This document shows, in pieces, positions 1 through 8,944 of a stretch of 64,000 nucleotides of DNA (position 1 is its first letter; every line of letters begins with the position of its first letter). The DNA comes from Arenimonas daejeonensis. Lineage in GTDB: Bacteria > Pseudomonadota > Gammaproteobacteria > Xanthomonadales > Xanthomonadaceae. A program made the position numbers and the translations under genes. Below the pieces are notes generated by a model that was given only the letters and a program-made list of their open reading frames with translations, searched no databases and was not told the origin of the DNA. The stretch spans positions 2,542,001-2,606,000 of the forward strand of contig NZ_CP042453.1 in NCBI RefSeq assembly GCF_007993735.1, given 5' to 3'.

Positions 1-163
1 CTCCGATGGACACATGGGCGCGCTCGGCGATCTGCTCCATGGTGATCGCCTCCACGGGCCCCTCGGCGAGCAGCGCCTGGGTGGCGGCGAGGATGCGTTC
101 CTGGGTCAGCAGGCTGCGTGGCTGCCTTGCCGGCAAGACAGCCTGGCTTTCGCGTCTGGCCAT
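1..163 (-). CDS. TetR/AcrR family regulator, N-terminal part only
   Basis: Only the first 54 codons lie in the window; the rest runs off the left edge. Reading leftward from the ATG at 163, a basic leader is followed by a typical TetR first helix and helix-turn-helix (ERILAATQALL, then GPVEAITMEQIAERAHVS). TetR proteins are usually dimeric repressors with an N-terminal DNA-binding domain and a variable C-terminal ligand pocket; the pocket is not visible, so ligand and targets are unknown. The gene is divergent from the CPBP protease starting at 267, so the 103 bp between them probably holds both promoters. Confidence 0.75.
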   Translation of the reverse strand, partial: MARRESQAVLPARQPRSLLTQERILAATQALLAEGPVEAITMEQIAERAHVSIG

Positions 164-266
164 GGTCGGGTCCGGAAGCGCCGCGGATGCGGTCGCGGAA
201 AAGTATATGGCCGTTCTCTTTCTCCGCCGGCACGCTGCAGGCCACTCCCCGTCCCTGTAGCCCGCC

Positions 267-913
267 ATGCCACGCCAGATCCTGATCGTCGCCGCCGTGT
301 TCCTCGCCGCCCTGTTCGGCCTTCGCGCCATCGGAGTGCCGATGTCCGGGCCGATCGCGGTGGTGCTGGCCTGTATCGCGGCCGTGTTGTCGCTGCGTTC
401 GACCGGCGAGGACTGGCCGTCGCTGGGGCTGGTGCGTTCGTCCCTGCCGCGCACACTGCTCACGGCGCTCGGCGGCGCCGTGCTGGGTTACCTCACCGCG
501 GCGGTCGCGGTCGTGGTGACGACCCAGGTGCTGGGTTGGCCGCCGATGCAATCGGGCCGGCTCGGTGCCATCCAGGACAACCTGCCGCTGCTGCTGGGCA
601 TGCTGGCGATCGCCTGGAGCACGGCGGCCCTCGGCGAGGAACTGCTGTTCCGCGGATTCCTGCAGGGCCGGCTCCAGGCGATGTGGGGCGGCGGGCAGCG
701 GGCCGGCCTGCTGGCCGTCCTGGTGCAGTCCCTGGCCTTCGGGCTGGCGCACGCCTACCGGGAATGACCGGCATCGTGGTCACCGGCTGCATCGGCCTGG
801 TGTTCGGGCTGTTGTACCTGCGCCTGCGTTCGTTGTGGCCATTGGTGATCGCGCACGGCCTGGTCGACACGATTGGCCTGGTGGCGCTGTATGCCGGGCT
901 GATGCCGGCCTGA
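267..913 (+). CDS. CPBP family intramembrane metalloprotease (apparent frameshift near 758)
   Basis: A membrane protease of the CPBP (CAAX protease/bacteriocin-processing, ABI) family. The N-terminal half has several hydrophobic segments, followed by the family motifs GEELLFRGF (EExxxR) and FGLAHAY (FxxxH). After the frame break the protein continues GMTGIVV and ends with a further hydrophobic stretch containing IAHGLVD (HxxxD-like). Restoring one G in the GGG run at about 758-760 joins the parts into 215 aa, a normal CPBP length. Physiological substrates of most bacterial CPBP proteins are unknown, and nothing nearby suggests a bacteriocin. Family call firm, function open. Confidence 0.8.
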
Positions 914-930
914 GGACGCCGCCGTGGTCC

Positions 931-960
931 GAAAAAGGGCGCCGGAAGGCGCCCTTTCAT
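931..960. terminator. Bidirectional hairpin terminator between convergent genes
   Basis: A 10-bp perfect stem (AAAGGGCGCC, loop GGAA, GGCGCCCTTT) with A residues before and T residues within the outer stem, lying 20 bp after the CPBP stop and 20 bp before the stop of the convergent isocitrate dehydrogenase gene. It can serve as an intrinsic terminator for both. Confidence 0.7.
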
Positions 961-976
961 GTCCCGGAAGAGGACT

Positions 977-1988
977 TCAGCCGGCGGCGCGCGCGGCGAT
1001 CGCCCTGGGCGAAGCTCTGCGTGGTGCCGGTGCCGCCGAGGTCCGGCGTGAGGTTGTCCTTGGCCGCCATCGTGTCGACGATGGCCTTGCGCAGGCGGCC
1101 GGCCTCTTCGACCTTGCCCAGGTGCTCGAGCATCTGGACCGCGCCCAGCAGCAGGGCCACCGGATTGGCGATGCCCTTGCCGGCGATGTCCGGCGCCGAG
1201 CCGTGCACGGCCTCGAAGATCGCCGCCTCGGTGCCGATGTTCGCGCCCGGGGCCAGGCCCAGGCCGCCGACCAGACCGGCGCAGAGGTCGGAGATGATGT
1301 CGCCGAACAGATTGGTGGTGACGATGACATCGAACTGCTCGGGCTTCATCACCAGCTGCATGCAGGTGTTGTCCACGATCATCTCGTTGCACTGGATGTC
1401 GGGGTACTCGGCGGCGACGCCGCGCGCCACCTTCAGGAACAGGCCCGAGGTCGACTTCAGGATGTTGGCCTTGTGCACCACGGTGACCTTCTTGCGGCCG
1501 ACGCGGCGCGCCAGGTCGAAGGCGTAGCGCACGATGCGCTCGGAACCGCGGCGGGTGACCTTCTGGGTGAGCGTGGCGGTCTCGCCGTCGGCGGTGAGGT
1601 TCTGGCCTTCGCCGATGTAGGCACCCTCGGTGTTCTCGCGCACCGTGATCAGGTCGATGTTCTCGTAGCGCGACTTGGTGTTCGGGAAGCTGATCGCCGG
1701 GCGCACGTTGGCGTACAGGTCGAAGCGCTTGCGCAGCTCGACGTTGATGGACGAGAAGCCCTCGCCGACCGGCGTGGTCAGCGGCGACTTCAGGGCCACG
1801 CGGTGGCGATGGATGGCATCGAGGGTGGCGGCGGGCAGCAGTTCGCCCTGCTTTTCGTAGGCGGCCAGGCCGGCTTCGACGAAGTCGTACTGCAGGCCGA
1901 GCTTGAGCGCGTCGAGCACCTGCAGGGTGGCATCCATGATTTCCGGGCCGATGCCGTCGCCACGGATCACCGCGATGGTCTGGGTCAT
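977..1988 (-). CDS. NAD-dependent isocitrate dehydrogenase (frameshift near the C-terminus)
   Basis: Isocitrate/isopropylmalate dehydrogenase family enzyme, most like the monocistronic NAD-type isocitrate dehydrogenases of xanthomonads that make 2-oxoglutarate in the TCA cycle. Visible are the N-terminal GDGIGPEIM, the substrate-loop region SPLTTPVGEGFSS, the arginine-rich VRENTEGAYIGEG, and the nucleotide/metal segment NLFGDIISDLCAGLVGG with EAVHGSAPDIAGKG. A GGAAG Shine-Dalgarno sits about 10 nt before the ATG at 1988; a TTG at 2006 is a poorer start. One extra G at a CCTGG site near 1005 shifts the last codons; removing it gives FAQAIAARAAG and a stop at 977 (336 aa). Uncorrected, the frame runs to 957. 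Isopropylmalate or homoisocitrate dehydrogenase are weaker alternatives. Confidence 0.88.
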
Positions 1989-2098
1989 AAGGTGTTGTTC
2001 TTCCAAGAGGTTCTGGCCGGCCGGACGGCCGCCGAAGGCGCCGTATTATGCCAGAACCCCCGCCCCTCCTGCCCACTGGACCTTGGTCGCGGGGTCGG

Positions 2099-2154
2099 TC
2101 GGGCCTGAAGGCCCTCCTACAGGGAATCCCATGCAGGAGGGCCTTCAGGCCCGA
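2099..2154. repeat. REP-like palindrome
   Basis: A perfect 20-bp inverted repeat (TCGGGCCTGAAGGCCCTCCT and its complement) around a 16-nt loop, lying between isocitrate dehydrogenase (upstream side) and the 3' end of the alkylhydroperoxidase-like gene. Palindromes with this GGAGGGCCTTCAGGCCCGA core occur as dispersed intergenic repeats in Xanthomonadaceae. With a single copy in this window I cannot show dispersal from these data. Confidence 0.7.
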
Positions 2155-2159
2155 ACAGG

Positions 2160-2552
2160 TCAGTGGTCGTGTTGGGGCTGGGCCGGGGCGTGCATGCCCT
2201 CGCCTTCCAGCTGATCCAGGAAATCCACGCCACGGCGCAGGTGCGGGATCACGATCGAACCGCCCACCACCAGGGCCACGCTGAAGGCCTCGAAGAACTC
2301 GTCGCGGTCCACGCCCGCTTCCTTGCACTGGGCGATGTGATAGCTGATGCAGTCGTCGCAGCGCAGCACCATCGAGGCCACCAGGCCCATCAGTTCCTTG
2401 GTCTTCACGTCCAGCGCGCCGGCCTTGTAGGTCTGCGTGTCCAGCGCGAAGAAACGCCGCACCACCTGGTTGTCCTGGCCCAGGATGCGCTCGTTCATGC
2501 GCTGCCTGAACTCGGTGAACTCCTTGATCCGATCCTGCTCGTCCGCGCTCAT
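2160..2552 (-). CDS. Carboxymuconolactone decarboxylase/AhpD-like protein
   Basis: 130 aa. The central motif RCDDCISYHIAQC matches the CxxCxxxH signature of AhpD-type alkylhydroperoxidases within the carboxymuconolactone decarboxylase fold; the two cysteines and the histidine act in thiol-based peroxide reduction. The N-terminus (FTEFRQRMNERIL) and the IVIPHLRR segment also fit small CMD proteins. The start overlaps the stop of the upstream glutaredoxin gene by 4 bp, so the two are translationally coupled and probably serve one thiol-redox task. The C-terminal histidine-rich tail (QPQHDH) could bind metal; that is speculation. Exact substrate not deducible. Confidence 0.82.
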   Translation of the reverse strand: MSADEQDRIKEFTEFRQRMNERILGQDNQVVRRFFALDTQTYKAGALDVKTKELMGLVASMVLRCDDCISYHIAQCKEAGVDRDEFFEAFSVALVVGGSIVIPHLRRGVDFLDQLEGEGMHAPAQPQHDH

Positions 2553-2809
2553 GCCTGCGTCTCCAGCAGGGATTTGAGTTCGCCCGCGCGGTCCAGCGCC
2601 ACCAGTTCGTCGTAACCGCCCACATGGCGCTCGCCGATGAATATCTGCGGCACCGACGTGCGCCGGGTGCGCTCCATCATCTCGGCCCGGCGCGCCGGAT
2701 CGGTGTCCACGCGCACCTCGGTCCAGCTGGCGCCGCGCGATTTCAGGAAATTCTTGGTCGCGACGCAGTAGGGGCAGATCGCGGTGGTGTACATCAGGAC
2801 GTCGGACAC
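2549..2809 (-). CDS. grxC: Glutaredoxin, GrxC type
   Basis: 86 aa dithiol glutaredoxin. The CPYC active site lies near the N-terminus (YTTAICPYC); the glutathione-binding TSVPQIFIGERHVGGYDEL segment carries the expected cis-proline and GGYD. It reduces protein disulfides and mixed disulfides with glutathione. I chose the GTG at 2809 because a GGAGG lies 8 nt before it; a reading from 2833 would add eight atypical residues. It is followed, with a 4-bp overlap, by the AhpD-like gene, forming a small thiol-redox operon divergent from the M48 protease. Confidence 0.88.
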   Translation of the reverse strand: MSDVLMYTTAICPYCVATKNFLKSRGASWTEVRVDTDPARRAEMMERTRRTSVPQIFIGERHVGGYDELVALDRAGELKSLLETQA

Positions 2810-2967
2810 GGGATACCTCCGGGAGATGCGCAAGTCTGGGGGCCGGCGCCGGCTTTTCCAGCACGGCCCTGCAACGCTGCGGAATGCCGGCCGTCCGTAT
2901 TAACGGCCGATTCACCCCGCGGCGCAGGCTAGCCGCTATCCTGAGCCGTCCCCCGTCCGGAGCCGCC

Positions 2968-4571
2968 GTGCGCACCCTGCTTCCCGCCGCCGTCCTCAGC
3001 CTGGCCATCGGCCTGGCCTGCAGCGCGCATGCCCAGGACTCCCGGCTGCCCGACATCGGCTCATCCGCGGGCGAAGTGATCGATCCAAGCATGGAGGCCA
3101 ATTACGGCGCGTACATGCTCTACGAGCTGCGGCGCATGGGCCTGGTGCTGGACGACGCACTGATCGATTCCTGGCTGCAGGCCATGGGCTACCGCCTGGC
3201 CTCGGCCAGCGACACGCCGCGCCAGTCGTTCACCTTCTTCATGCTGCGCGACCGCAACATCAACGCCTTCGCCACCCTGGGCGGCTACATCGGCATGAAC
3301 GCAGGCCTGGTGCTGACCGCCGAAAGCGAAGCCGAGGTCGCCGGCGTGATGGCGCACGAAATCGCCCATGTCAGCCAGCGCCACGTGCTGCGGTCTGTGG
3401 AGCGCGCGCAGAAAGACCAGATCCCGATCCTGCTGGCCATGATCGGCGCCATCGCCGCCTCCCAGGCCGTCAGCAACGCCAGCAACAGTGGCGACGACTC
3501 CGGATCCAATGCCACCGCCGCCGCCATCGCCGGCGCGATGGCGCTGATGCAGCAACGTCAGATCGACTACACCCGTTCGAACGAATCCGAGGCCGACCGG
3601 GTCGGCATCAACACCATGGCGCGGGCCGGCTACAAGCCAGACGGCATGGCCGACTTCTTCGAGCGCATGCAGCGCGTGACCCGCGGCAACAGCGGTGGTT
3701 ACCAGCTGCCCGACTACCTTCGCAGCCACCCCGTCACCACCACCCGCATCAGCGAAACCCGCCAGTTGGCCCAGAAGCTGGCCCTGTCGGGTCCGGCCGC
3801 AACCCCGACACCCCGTTCCCTGGGCAATCCGCTGTTGCCCGGCCTGTACAGCCTGGGCAGCGGCTACGCGAGTGACAACGGCGAACAGTTCATGTGGGCC
3901 CGCGACCGCCTGCGGGCCCTGAGTGCCGACAACCCCGCCGCCGGCCTGCGCGAGTACCGTGCCTTGGCCCGCGCGCCCGGGGCCAGGCCCGACGACGGCC
4001 GTGATTACGGCCTGGCCTTGGCCCTGTTGCGCGCCGGCTACCCGGCCGAAGCGGAAAAACCCTGGATGACCTGCTGGCCCGCCACCCCGGCCAGCTCTGG
4101 CTGGAGCTGGCCAGGGCCGAATGCGCCGCCAGGGCCGGGAAACAGGACCTGGCCCGCCAGCGTTTCGATACCCTGCTGCTGGAACACCCGGAAAACCGCG
4201 CCATCCGCCTGACCTACGCCCAGGTCCTGGGCGAGCTGGCCACGCCCGCGGCGGGTCGGCGGGCCCAGGAAGTCCTGCGGCCGCTGCTGGCCGATGGCGC
4301 CAGCGACCCGCTGTTCCAGCGCAATTTCGCCCGCGCCAGTGAACTGGCCGGCGACATGGTCCGGGCCGGCGAGGCCTACGCCGAAACCGCCTTCCTGAAC
4401 GGGCGCGCCGTGGACGCCCTGAACCAGCTCGAGGCCCTGAAGCAGCGGGACGACCTGGACTACTACCAGCGCGCGCGCATCGAGGCCCGGATAGCCGCGA
4501 TCACTCCGGTCGTGCTCGAAATGGAGCGCCAGGGCATGCGGGCCTACGAACAGCGGCCGGATACCCAGTAG
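2968..4571 (+). CDS. Periplasmic M48 metalloprotease with TPR tail, BepA-like (frameshift near 4060)
   Basis: A signal peptide (LLPAAVLSLAIGLACSAHAQD) precedes an M48 peptidase domain with HEIAH at about residues 130-134 and the third ligand region ESEADRVG. The C-terminal half is alpha-helical with TPR-like repeats, as in E. coli BepA (YfgC), a chaperone/protease that helps assemble or degrade outer-membrane proteins such as LptD. The GTG at 2968, with GGAG 7 nt upstream, places the signal peptide at the N-terminus. A missing C in a CCCTGG site near 4060 breaks the TPR region; corrected, the protein is 534 aa and ends at 4571. Family and location firm, substrate inferred. Confidence 0.85.
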
Positions 4572-4591
4572 CCCAGAGCACCCCCTCCCGG

Positions 4592-4687
4592 CCTCCCCCT
4601 GCAAGCAGGGGAGGAGCCACGCGAGGGCCTCCCCTTGCAAGCAGGGGGAGGAGCCACGTGAGGGCTTCCCCCTGCGGGGAGAGGGCG
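4592..4687. repeat. Tandem palindromic G/C repeat (2.5 copies)
   Basis: Two near-identical units (4592-4627 and 4628-4664) each begin with the palindrome CCTCCCC(C/T)TGCAAGCAGGGG(G)AGG followed by AGCCACG(C/T)GAGGG; a truncated third unit occupies 4665-4687. They separate the M48 gene from the Pho box of phoB. Units of this type are common intergenic palindromes in Xanthomonadaceae; here they could form RNA hairpins that insulate phoB from read-through. Confidence 0.75.
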
Positions 4688-4718
4688 CTGTCACCACCCG
4701 GTCACAAAAGTTTTATCT
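4688..4718 (+). promoter_or_regulatory. Putative Pho box and -10 element of phoB
   Basis: CTGTCAC (4688-4694) and CGGTCAC (4699-4705) are direct repeats spaced exactly 11 bp, the layout of the PhoB-binding Pho box (two CTGTCA-type half-sites per helical turn, replacing the -35). A plausible -10, TTATCT, lies at 4713-4718, about 8 bp downstream. The phoB start codon is 40 bp further on. This supports PhoB autoregulation of phoBR and probably the following ppk1-ppx. Confidence 0.75.
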
Positions 4719-4756
4719 ACTTGCACACAGGCCCCTCCCGGTGACACGGTAAACCT

Positions 4757-5449
4757 GTGCAAAAACGCATCCTTATCGTTGACGACGAGCCCGCCATCCG
4801 CGAGATGGTGGCCTATGCCCTGCGCAAGGGCGAATACGAACCCGTGCACGCCGGCGATGCCCGCGAGGCCCAGACGGCGATCGCCGAGAAGGTGCCCGAC
4901 CTGATCCTGCTGGACTGGATGCTGCCCGGGTCCAGCGGCCTGGAGCTGGCCCGGCGCTGGCGCAAGGACGAGCTGACCCGCGACATCCCGATCATCATGC
5001 TCACCGCCCGCGGCGAGGAGAACGACCGCGTCAGCGGCCTGGAATCGGGCGTGGACGACTACGTGGTCAAACCCTTCTCGGCCCGCGAGCTGCTGGCGCG
5101 CATCCGCGCCGTGATGCGCCGTTCGCGCGAGGACGAAGATGACGGTTCGGTGACGGTCGGCGGCCTGCGCATCGACGGCGCCGCCCACCGGGTGTTCGCC
5201 GGCGACCAGTCGGTGCACGTCGGCCCCACCGAATACCGCCTGCTGCATTTCTTCATGACCCACGCCGACCGCGTGTACACCCGCACCCAGCTGCTGGACC
5301 ATGTCTGGGGCGGCAACGTGTACGTGGAGGAACGCACGGTGGACGTGCACATCCGCCGCCTGCGCAAGGCCCTGGAACCCTTCCGGCTCGACGAGATGGT
5401 GCAGACCGTGCGCGGCTCGGGCTACCGCTTCTCGGCGGCCATGGCCTGA
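4757..5449 (+). CDS. phoB: Phosphate regulon response regulator PhoB
   Basis: 230 aa OmpR/PhoB-type response regulator. The receiver domain has the acidic pair (IVDDEP), phospho-acceptor Asp53 (LLDWMLPG), the Thr of MLTARG and Lys of VVKPFS. The winged-helix C-terminus contains TEYRLLHFFM, the recognition region VEERTVDVHIRRLRKAL and the terminal GSGYRF. It starts with GTG. Phosphorylated by PhoR in phosphate starvation, it activates genes with Pho boxes; one lies just upstream at 4688-4705. Close similarity across the whole length and adjacency to phoR make the assignment firm. Confidence 0.95.
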   Translation: MQKRILIVDDEPAIREMVAYALRKGEYEPVHAGDAREAQTAIAEKVPDLILLDWMLPGSSGLELARRWRKDELTRDIPIIMLTARGEENDRVSGLESGVDDYVVKPFSARELLARIRAVMRRSREDEDDGSVTVGGLRIDGAAHRVFAGDQSVHVGPTEYRLLHFFMTHADRVYTRTQLLDHVWGGNVYVEERTVDVHIRRLRKALEPFRLDEMVQTVRGSGYRFSAAMA

Positions 5450-5468
5450 GCATGGACAAACGCCGGTC

Positions 5469-6794
5469 ATGAGCGTCTCGATGCTGCTGCGGCTGGCCTG
5501 GCGCCAGTCCCTGATCCGGCTGCTGCTGTTCTACGCCCTGGCGGTGGGCATCGGCCTGGCGCTGGATGAACTCTGGTGGGGCCTGGGCATCGCTACCGCC
5601 CTGCTGGCGGCCCGCGCCTACTGGCGCCTGTACCGCGTGCTGCGCTTCCTGGACTGGCGCAAACAGCTGCGCACGGTGGACGGCCAGGGCCTGTGGGCGG
5701 CGCTGGAAACGCTGATCCACCGCCGCCAGACCGAAAACCGCACCCGCAGCCGGCGCCTGGTGCGCCTGCTGCGCGCCTACCGCCAGGCCGCCACCGCCAT
5801 GCCCGACGGTGCCCTGGTGATCAGCCGCCGCGACGGCCGCCTGGTCTGGTTCAACAAGACTGCACGGCACCTGGTCGGGCTGCGCTACCCGCAGAGCCTG
5901 ACTGAACCCCTGGTGGACTTCTTCCCGAACCAGCCGCGCGTGCGCGACTGGCTGGCCGCCGCCCACACCGACGAACCACTGACCGACCTCGCCAGCCCGG
6001 TCGACCCGCTGGTGCGGATCAGCCTGCGCCTGATCCCCTACTCCAGCACCCAGTGGCTGGTGGTGGTGCGCGACGTCACCAAGCTGATGCGGCTGGAACA
6101 GGTGCGCCGCGACTTCGTCGCCAACGTCTCGCACGAACTGCGCACGCCGTTGACCGTGGTGCACGGTTACCTGGACATGATCGAGCCCGAGGAGCATCCC
6201 GACCTGGCGGTGATGGTCGAGGAAATGCGCCGGCAATCGCAGCGCATGACCCAGCTGGTCGAGGACCTGCTGACACTGTCGCGCCTGGAAGCCCAGGAAC
6301 ACCTGCCGGAGGAGCCGCTGGCGATGGCGCCGATGCTGGTGACGCTGCGCCGCGAGGCCGAGGCGCTCAGCCAGGGCCGGCACCAGATCGTGGTGGAGGA
6401 CCTGGCCGGCTGCGACCTGACCGGCTCGACCAAGGAACTGCACAGCGCCTTCTCCAACCTGGTCAGCAACGCCGTGCGTTACACACCGACCGACGGCCGC
6501 ATCGTCATCCGCTTCGACCGCACCGCCGACAGCGGCGCCCGGCTGGCGGTGCAGGACAGCGGCTACGGCATCCCGGCCCAGCACCTGCCGCGCATCACCG
6601 AACGTTTCTACCGGGTCTCCACCAGCCGCTCGCGCGAGTCCGGCGGCACCGGCCTGGGCCTGTCCATCGTCAAGCACGTGCTCAGCCTGCACCAGGGCCG
6701 GCTGGAGATCGAAAGCGAAGTCGGCAAGGGCAGCACCTTCGCCTGCGTGTTCGGCCCGGCGCGGGTGCGCGCCCGCCAGGCGGTCGTGGCCTGA
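5469..6794 (+). CDS. phoR: Phosphate regulon sensor histidine kinase PhoR
   Basis: 441 aa. Two N-terminal membrane segments with almost no periplasmic loop (LLLFYALAVGIGLALDEL, then WWGLGIATALLAARAYW), a PAS-like region (MPDGALVISRRDGRLVWFNKTA), the phospho-acceptor H box NVSHELRTPL with His222, and N, G1 and G2 boxes (NLVSNAVRYTP, DSGYGIP, GTGLGLSIVKH). The absence of a sensory periplasmic domain matches PhoR, which reads the state of the Pst transporter through PhoU rather than an external ligand. It starts 20 bp after phoB and is co-transcribed with it. Confidence 0.93.
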   Translation: MSVSMLLRLAWRQSLIRLLLFYALAVGIGLALDELWWGLGIATALLAARAYWRLYRVLRFLDWRKQLRTVDGQGLWAALETLIHRRQTENRTRSRRLVRLLRAYRQAATAMPDGALVISRRDGRLVWFNKTARHLVGLRYPQSLTEPLVDFFPNQPRVRDWLAAAHTDEPLTDLASPVDPLVRISLRLIPYSSTQWLVVVRDVTKLMRLEQVRRDFVANVSHELRTPLTVVHGYLDMIEPEEHPDLAVMVEEMRRQSQRMTQLVEDLLTLSRLEAQEHLPEEPLAMAPMLVTLRREAEALSQGRHQIVVEDLAGCDLTGSTKELHSAFSNLVSNAVRYTPTDGRIVIRFDRTADSGARLAVQDSGYGIPAQHLPRITERFYRVSTSRSRESGGTGLGLSIVKHVLSLHQGRLEIESEVGKGSTFACVFGPARVRARQAVVA

Positions 6795-6861
6795 GACCCG
6801 GCTTACACTACCCCCTTGGCGCGGGCCCCCCACCTGCCGCCCCGAACGCACCGCACGGACC

Positions 6862-8941
6862 ATGAGCCCCGACAGCCCCGAAACGCCCGACCTGCTGGCC
6901 CCCGAGCTCTACCTCAACCGCGAGCTGTCGCAGCTGGAGTTCAACTTCCGCGTGCTGGCGCAGGCGCAGGACCCGAAGGTGCCGCTGCTGGAGCGCCTCA
7001 AGTACCTGTGCATCAGCTGCACCAACCTCGACGAATTCTTCGAGATCCGCGCCGCCACCGTGCGCACCGCCCAGCAGTTCGGCGGCCCGCTGCCACCCGA
7101 CGGCATCGCGCCGACCCGGGCGCTGGAGCTGATCCACGACAAGGCCGGCGAGCTGGTCGAGGCGCAGTACCGCTACTGGAACGAGACCCTGCGGCCCGAA
7201 CTGAGCAACGCCGGCATCCGCATCCTCGCCCACCACGCCTGGAACGCGAAGCAGAAGCGCTGGTTGCACAAGTATTTCCAGGACGAGCTGCTGCCGGTGC
7301 TGTCGCCGCTGGGCCTGGACCCGGTGCATCCGTTCCCGCGCATCCTCAACAAGTCGCTCAACGTCGTTGTGGTGCTGGAAGGCAAGGACGCGTTCGGCCG
7401 CAACGGCGGCATGGCCATCGTGCGCGCGCCGCGTTCGCTGCCGCGCATCATCCAGCTGCCGCCCGAGGTGTCCGGCGGCCAGAACGACTTCGTGCTGCTG
7501 TCGGCGGTGCTCACCGCCTTCGTGGACGACCTGTTCACCGGCATGCGGGTCAAGGGCGCCTACCAGTTCCGCGTCACCCGCAACTCCGAGTTGTTCGTGG
7601 ACGAGGAAGAAGTGGAAAACCTGGCCAGCGCACTCAAGGACGAACTGGCCAGCCGTGGTTTCCGTCCGGCGGTGCGGCTGGAGATCGCCGAACACTGCCC
7701 CAAGCCGATCGTGAAGATCCTGCTGCAGAACTTCGGCCTGACCGAAAATGCGGTCTATCGCATCAATGGCCCGGTCAACCTCAACCGCGTCACGCAGGTC
7801 TATGACCTTGGTGAACCGCCCGGAGCTGAAGTTCCCGGCCTTCAAGCCGCGTGCGGCCAGCATCGACGAGGAAGCGCCGTTCCAGTCGCTGGCCCAGGGC
7901 GACGTGCTGCTGCACCACCCCTACCAGAGCTTCCAGACCGTGCTGGACCTGCTGCAGCATGCCGCCAACGACCCGGACGTGCTGGCGATCAAGCAGACGC
8001 TGTACCGCACCGGCAAGGACAGCAAGATCATCGACCACCTGATCACGGCCGCGCGCAACGGCAAGGACGTGACCGTGGTGGTCGAGCTGCGCGCGCGTTT
8101 CGACGAGGAAGCCAACATCCGCCTGGCCGACCAGCTGCAGGAAGCCGGCGTGCAGGTGATGTACGGCGTGGTGGGCTACAAGACCCACGCCAAGATGATG
8201 CTGATCGTGCGCCGCGAGGGAAAGAAGCTGCAGCGCTACGTGCACCTGGGCACCGGCAACTACCACGCCGGAACCGCCCGCGTGTACACCGACATCGGCC
8301 TGATGACCGCCGACCCGGACATCGCCGCCGACGTGCACGACGTCTTCCAGCAACTTTCCGGCCTGGCGCCGACCATCAAGCTGCGCCGCCTGCTGCAGTC
8401 GCCGTTCACGCTGCACAAGGGCCTGCTGAAGAAGATCGAACGCGAGGCGAAGAACGCCCGCAGCGGCAAGGGCGGCCACATCATCGCCAAGATGAACGCG
8501 CTCAACGAACCGACGGTGATCCGTGCGCTGTACGAAGCCTCGCGCGCCGGCGTCAAGGTCGAGCTGATCGTGCGCGGCGCCTGCTGCCTGCGCCCGGGCG
8601 TGCCGGGCGTATCCGAGAACATCACGGTACGCTCGGTGATCGGGCGCTTCCTCGAGCACAGCCGCGTGTACTGGTTCCGGAATGGCGGCGCGCCGGAGAT
8701 CTACTGTTCCAGCGCCGACTGGATGGAGCGCAACCTGATGCGCCGGGTCGAGACCTGCTTCCCGATCCTGGACCCGAGGCTGGCCGAGCGCGTGTACGAC
8801 GAGGAGCTGGCCAACTACCTGGCCGACAACCTCAACGCCTGGCTGCTGCAGCACGACGGCAGCTACGCGCGGGTATCGCCGCACGAGGGCGAGATGCCTT
8901 ATTCTGCGCAGGGCGCGCTCCTCGCCAAACTCTGCGGATGA
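6862..8941 (+). CDS. ppk1: Polyphosphate kinase 1 (frameshift near 7807)
   Basis: Makes polyphosphate from ATP. The N and H domains begin with LNRELSQLEFNFRVL and SCTNLDEFFEIRA; the C1/C2 catalytic domains contain the conserved autophosphorylated histidine in YVHLGTGNYH (about residue 461) and the SSADWMERNLMRRVE segment. One surplus T inside a CCTGG motif (reading CCTTGG near 7807) splits the frame at VTQVYDL/VNRPELKFPAF; removing it gives 692 aa, the usual PPK1 size. The gene lies 67 bp after phoR, so polyphosphate synthesis is probably induced with the Pho regulon, and its stop is 3 bp before ppx. Confidence 0.92.
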
Positions 8942-8944
8942 CCG

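Noticed and set aside
493-2625. 710-codon minus-strand open frame across CPBP, icd and AhpD-like genes
   Set aside because: It crosses three genes in a frame that matches none of them and is rich in Arg/Gly/Pro, typical of GC-shadow frames.
4592-4687. CRISPR-like repeat array
   Set aside because: Only two and a half adjacent units without spacers; a palindromic intergenic repeat explains them.
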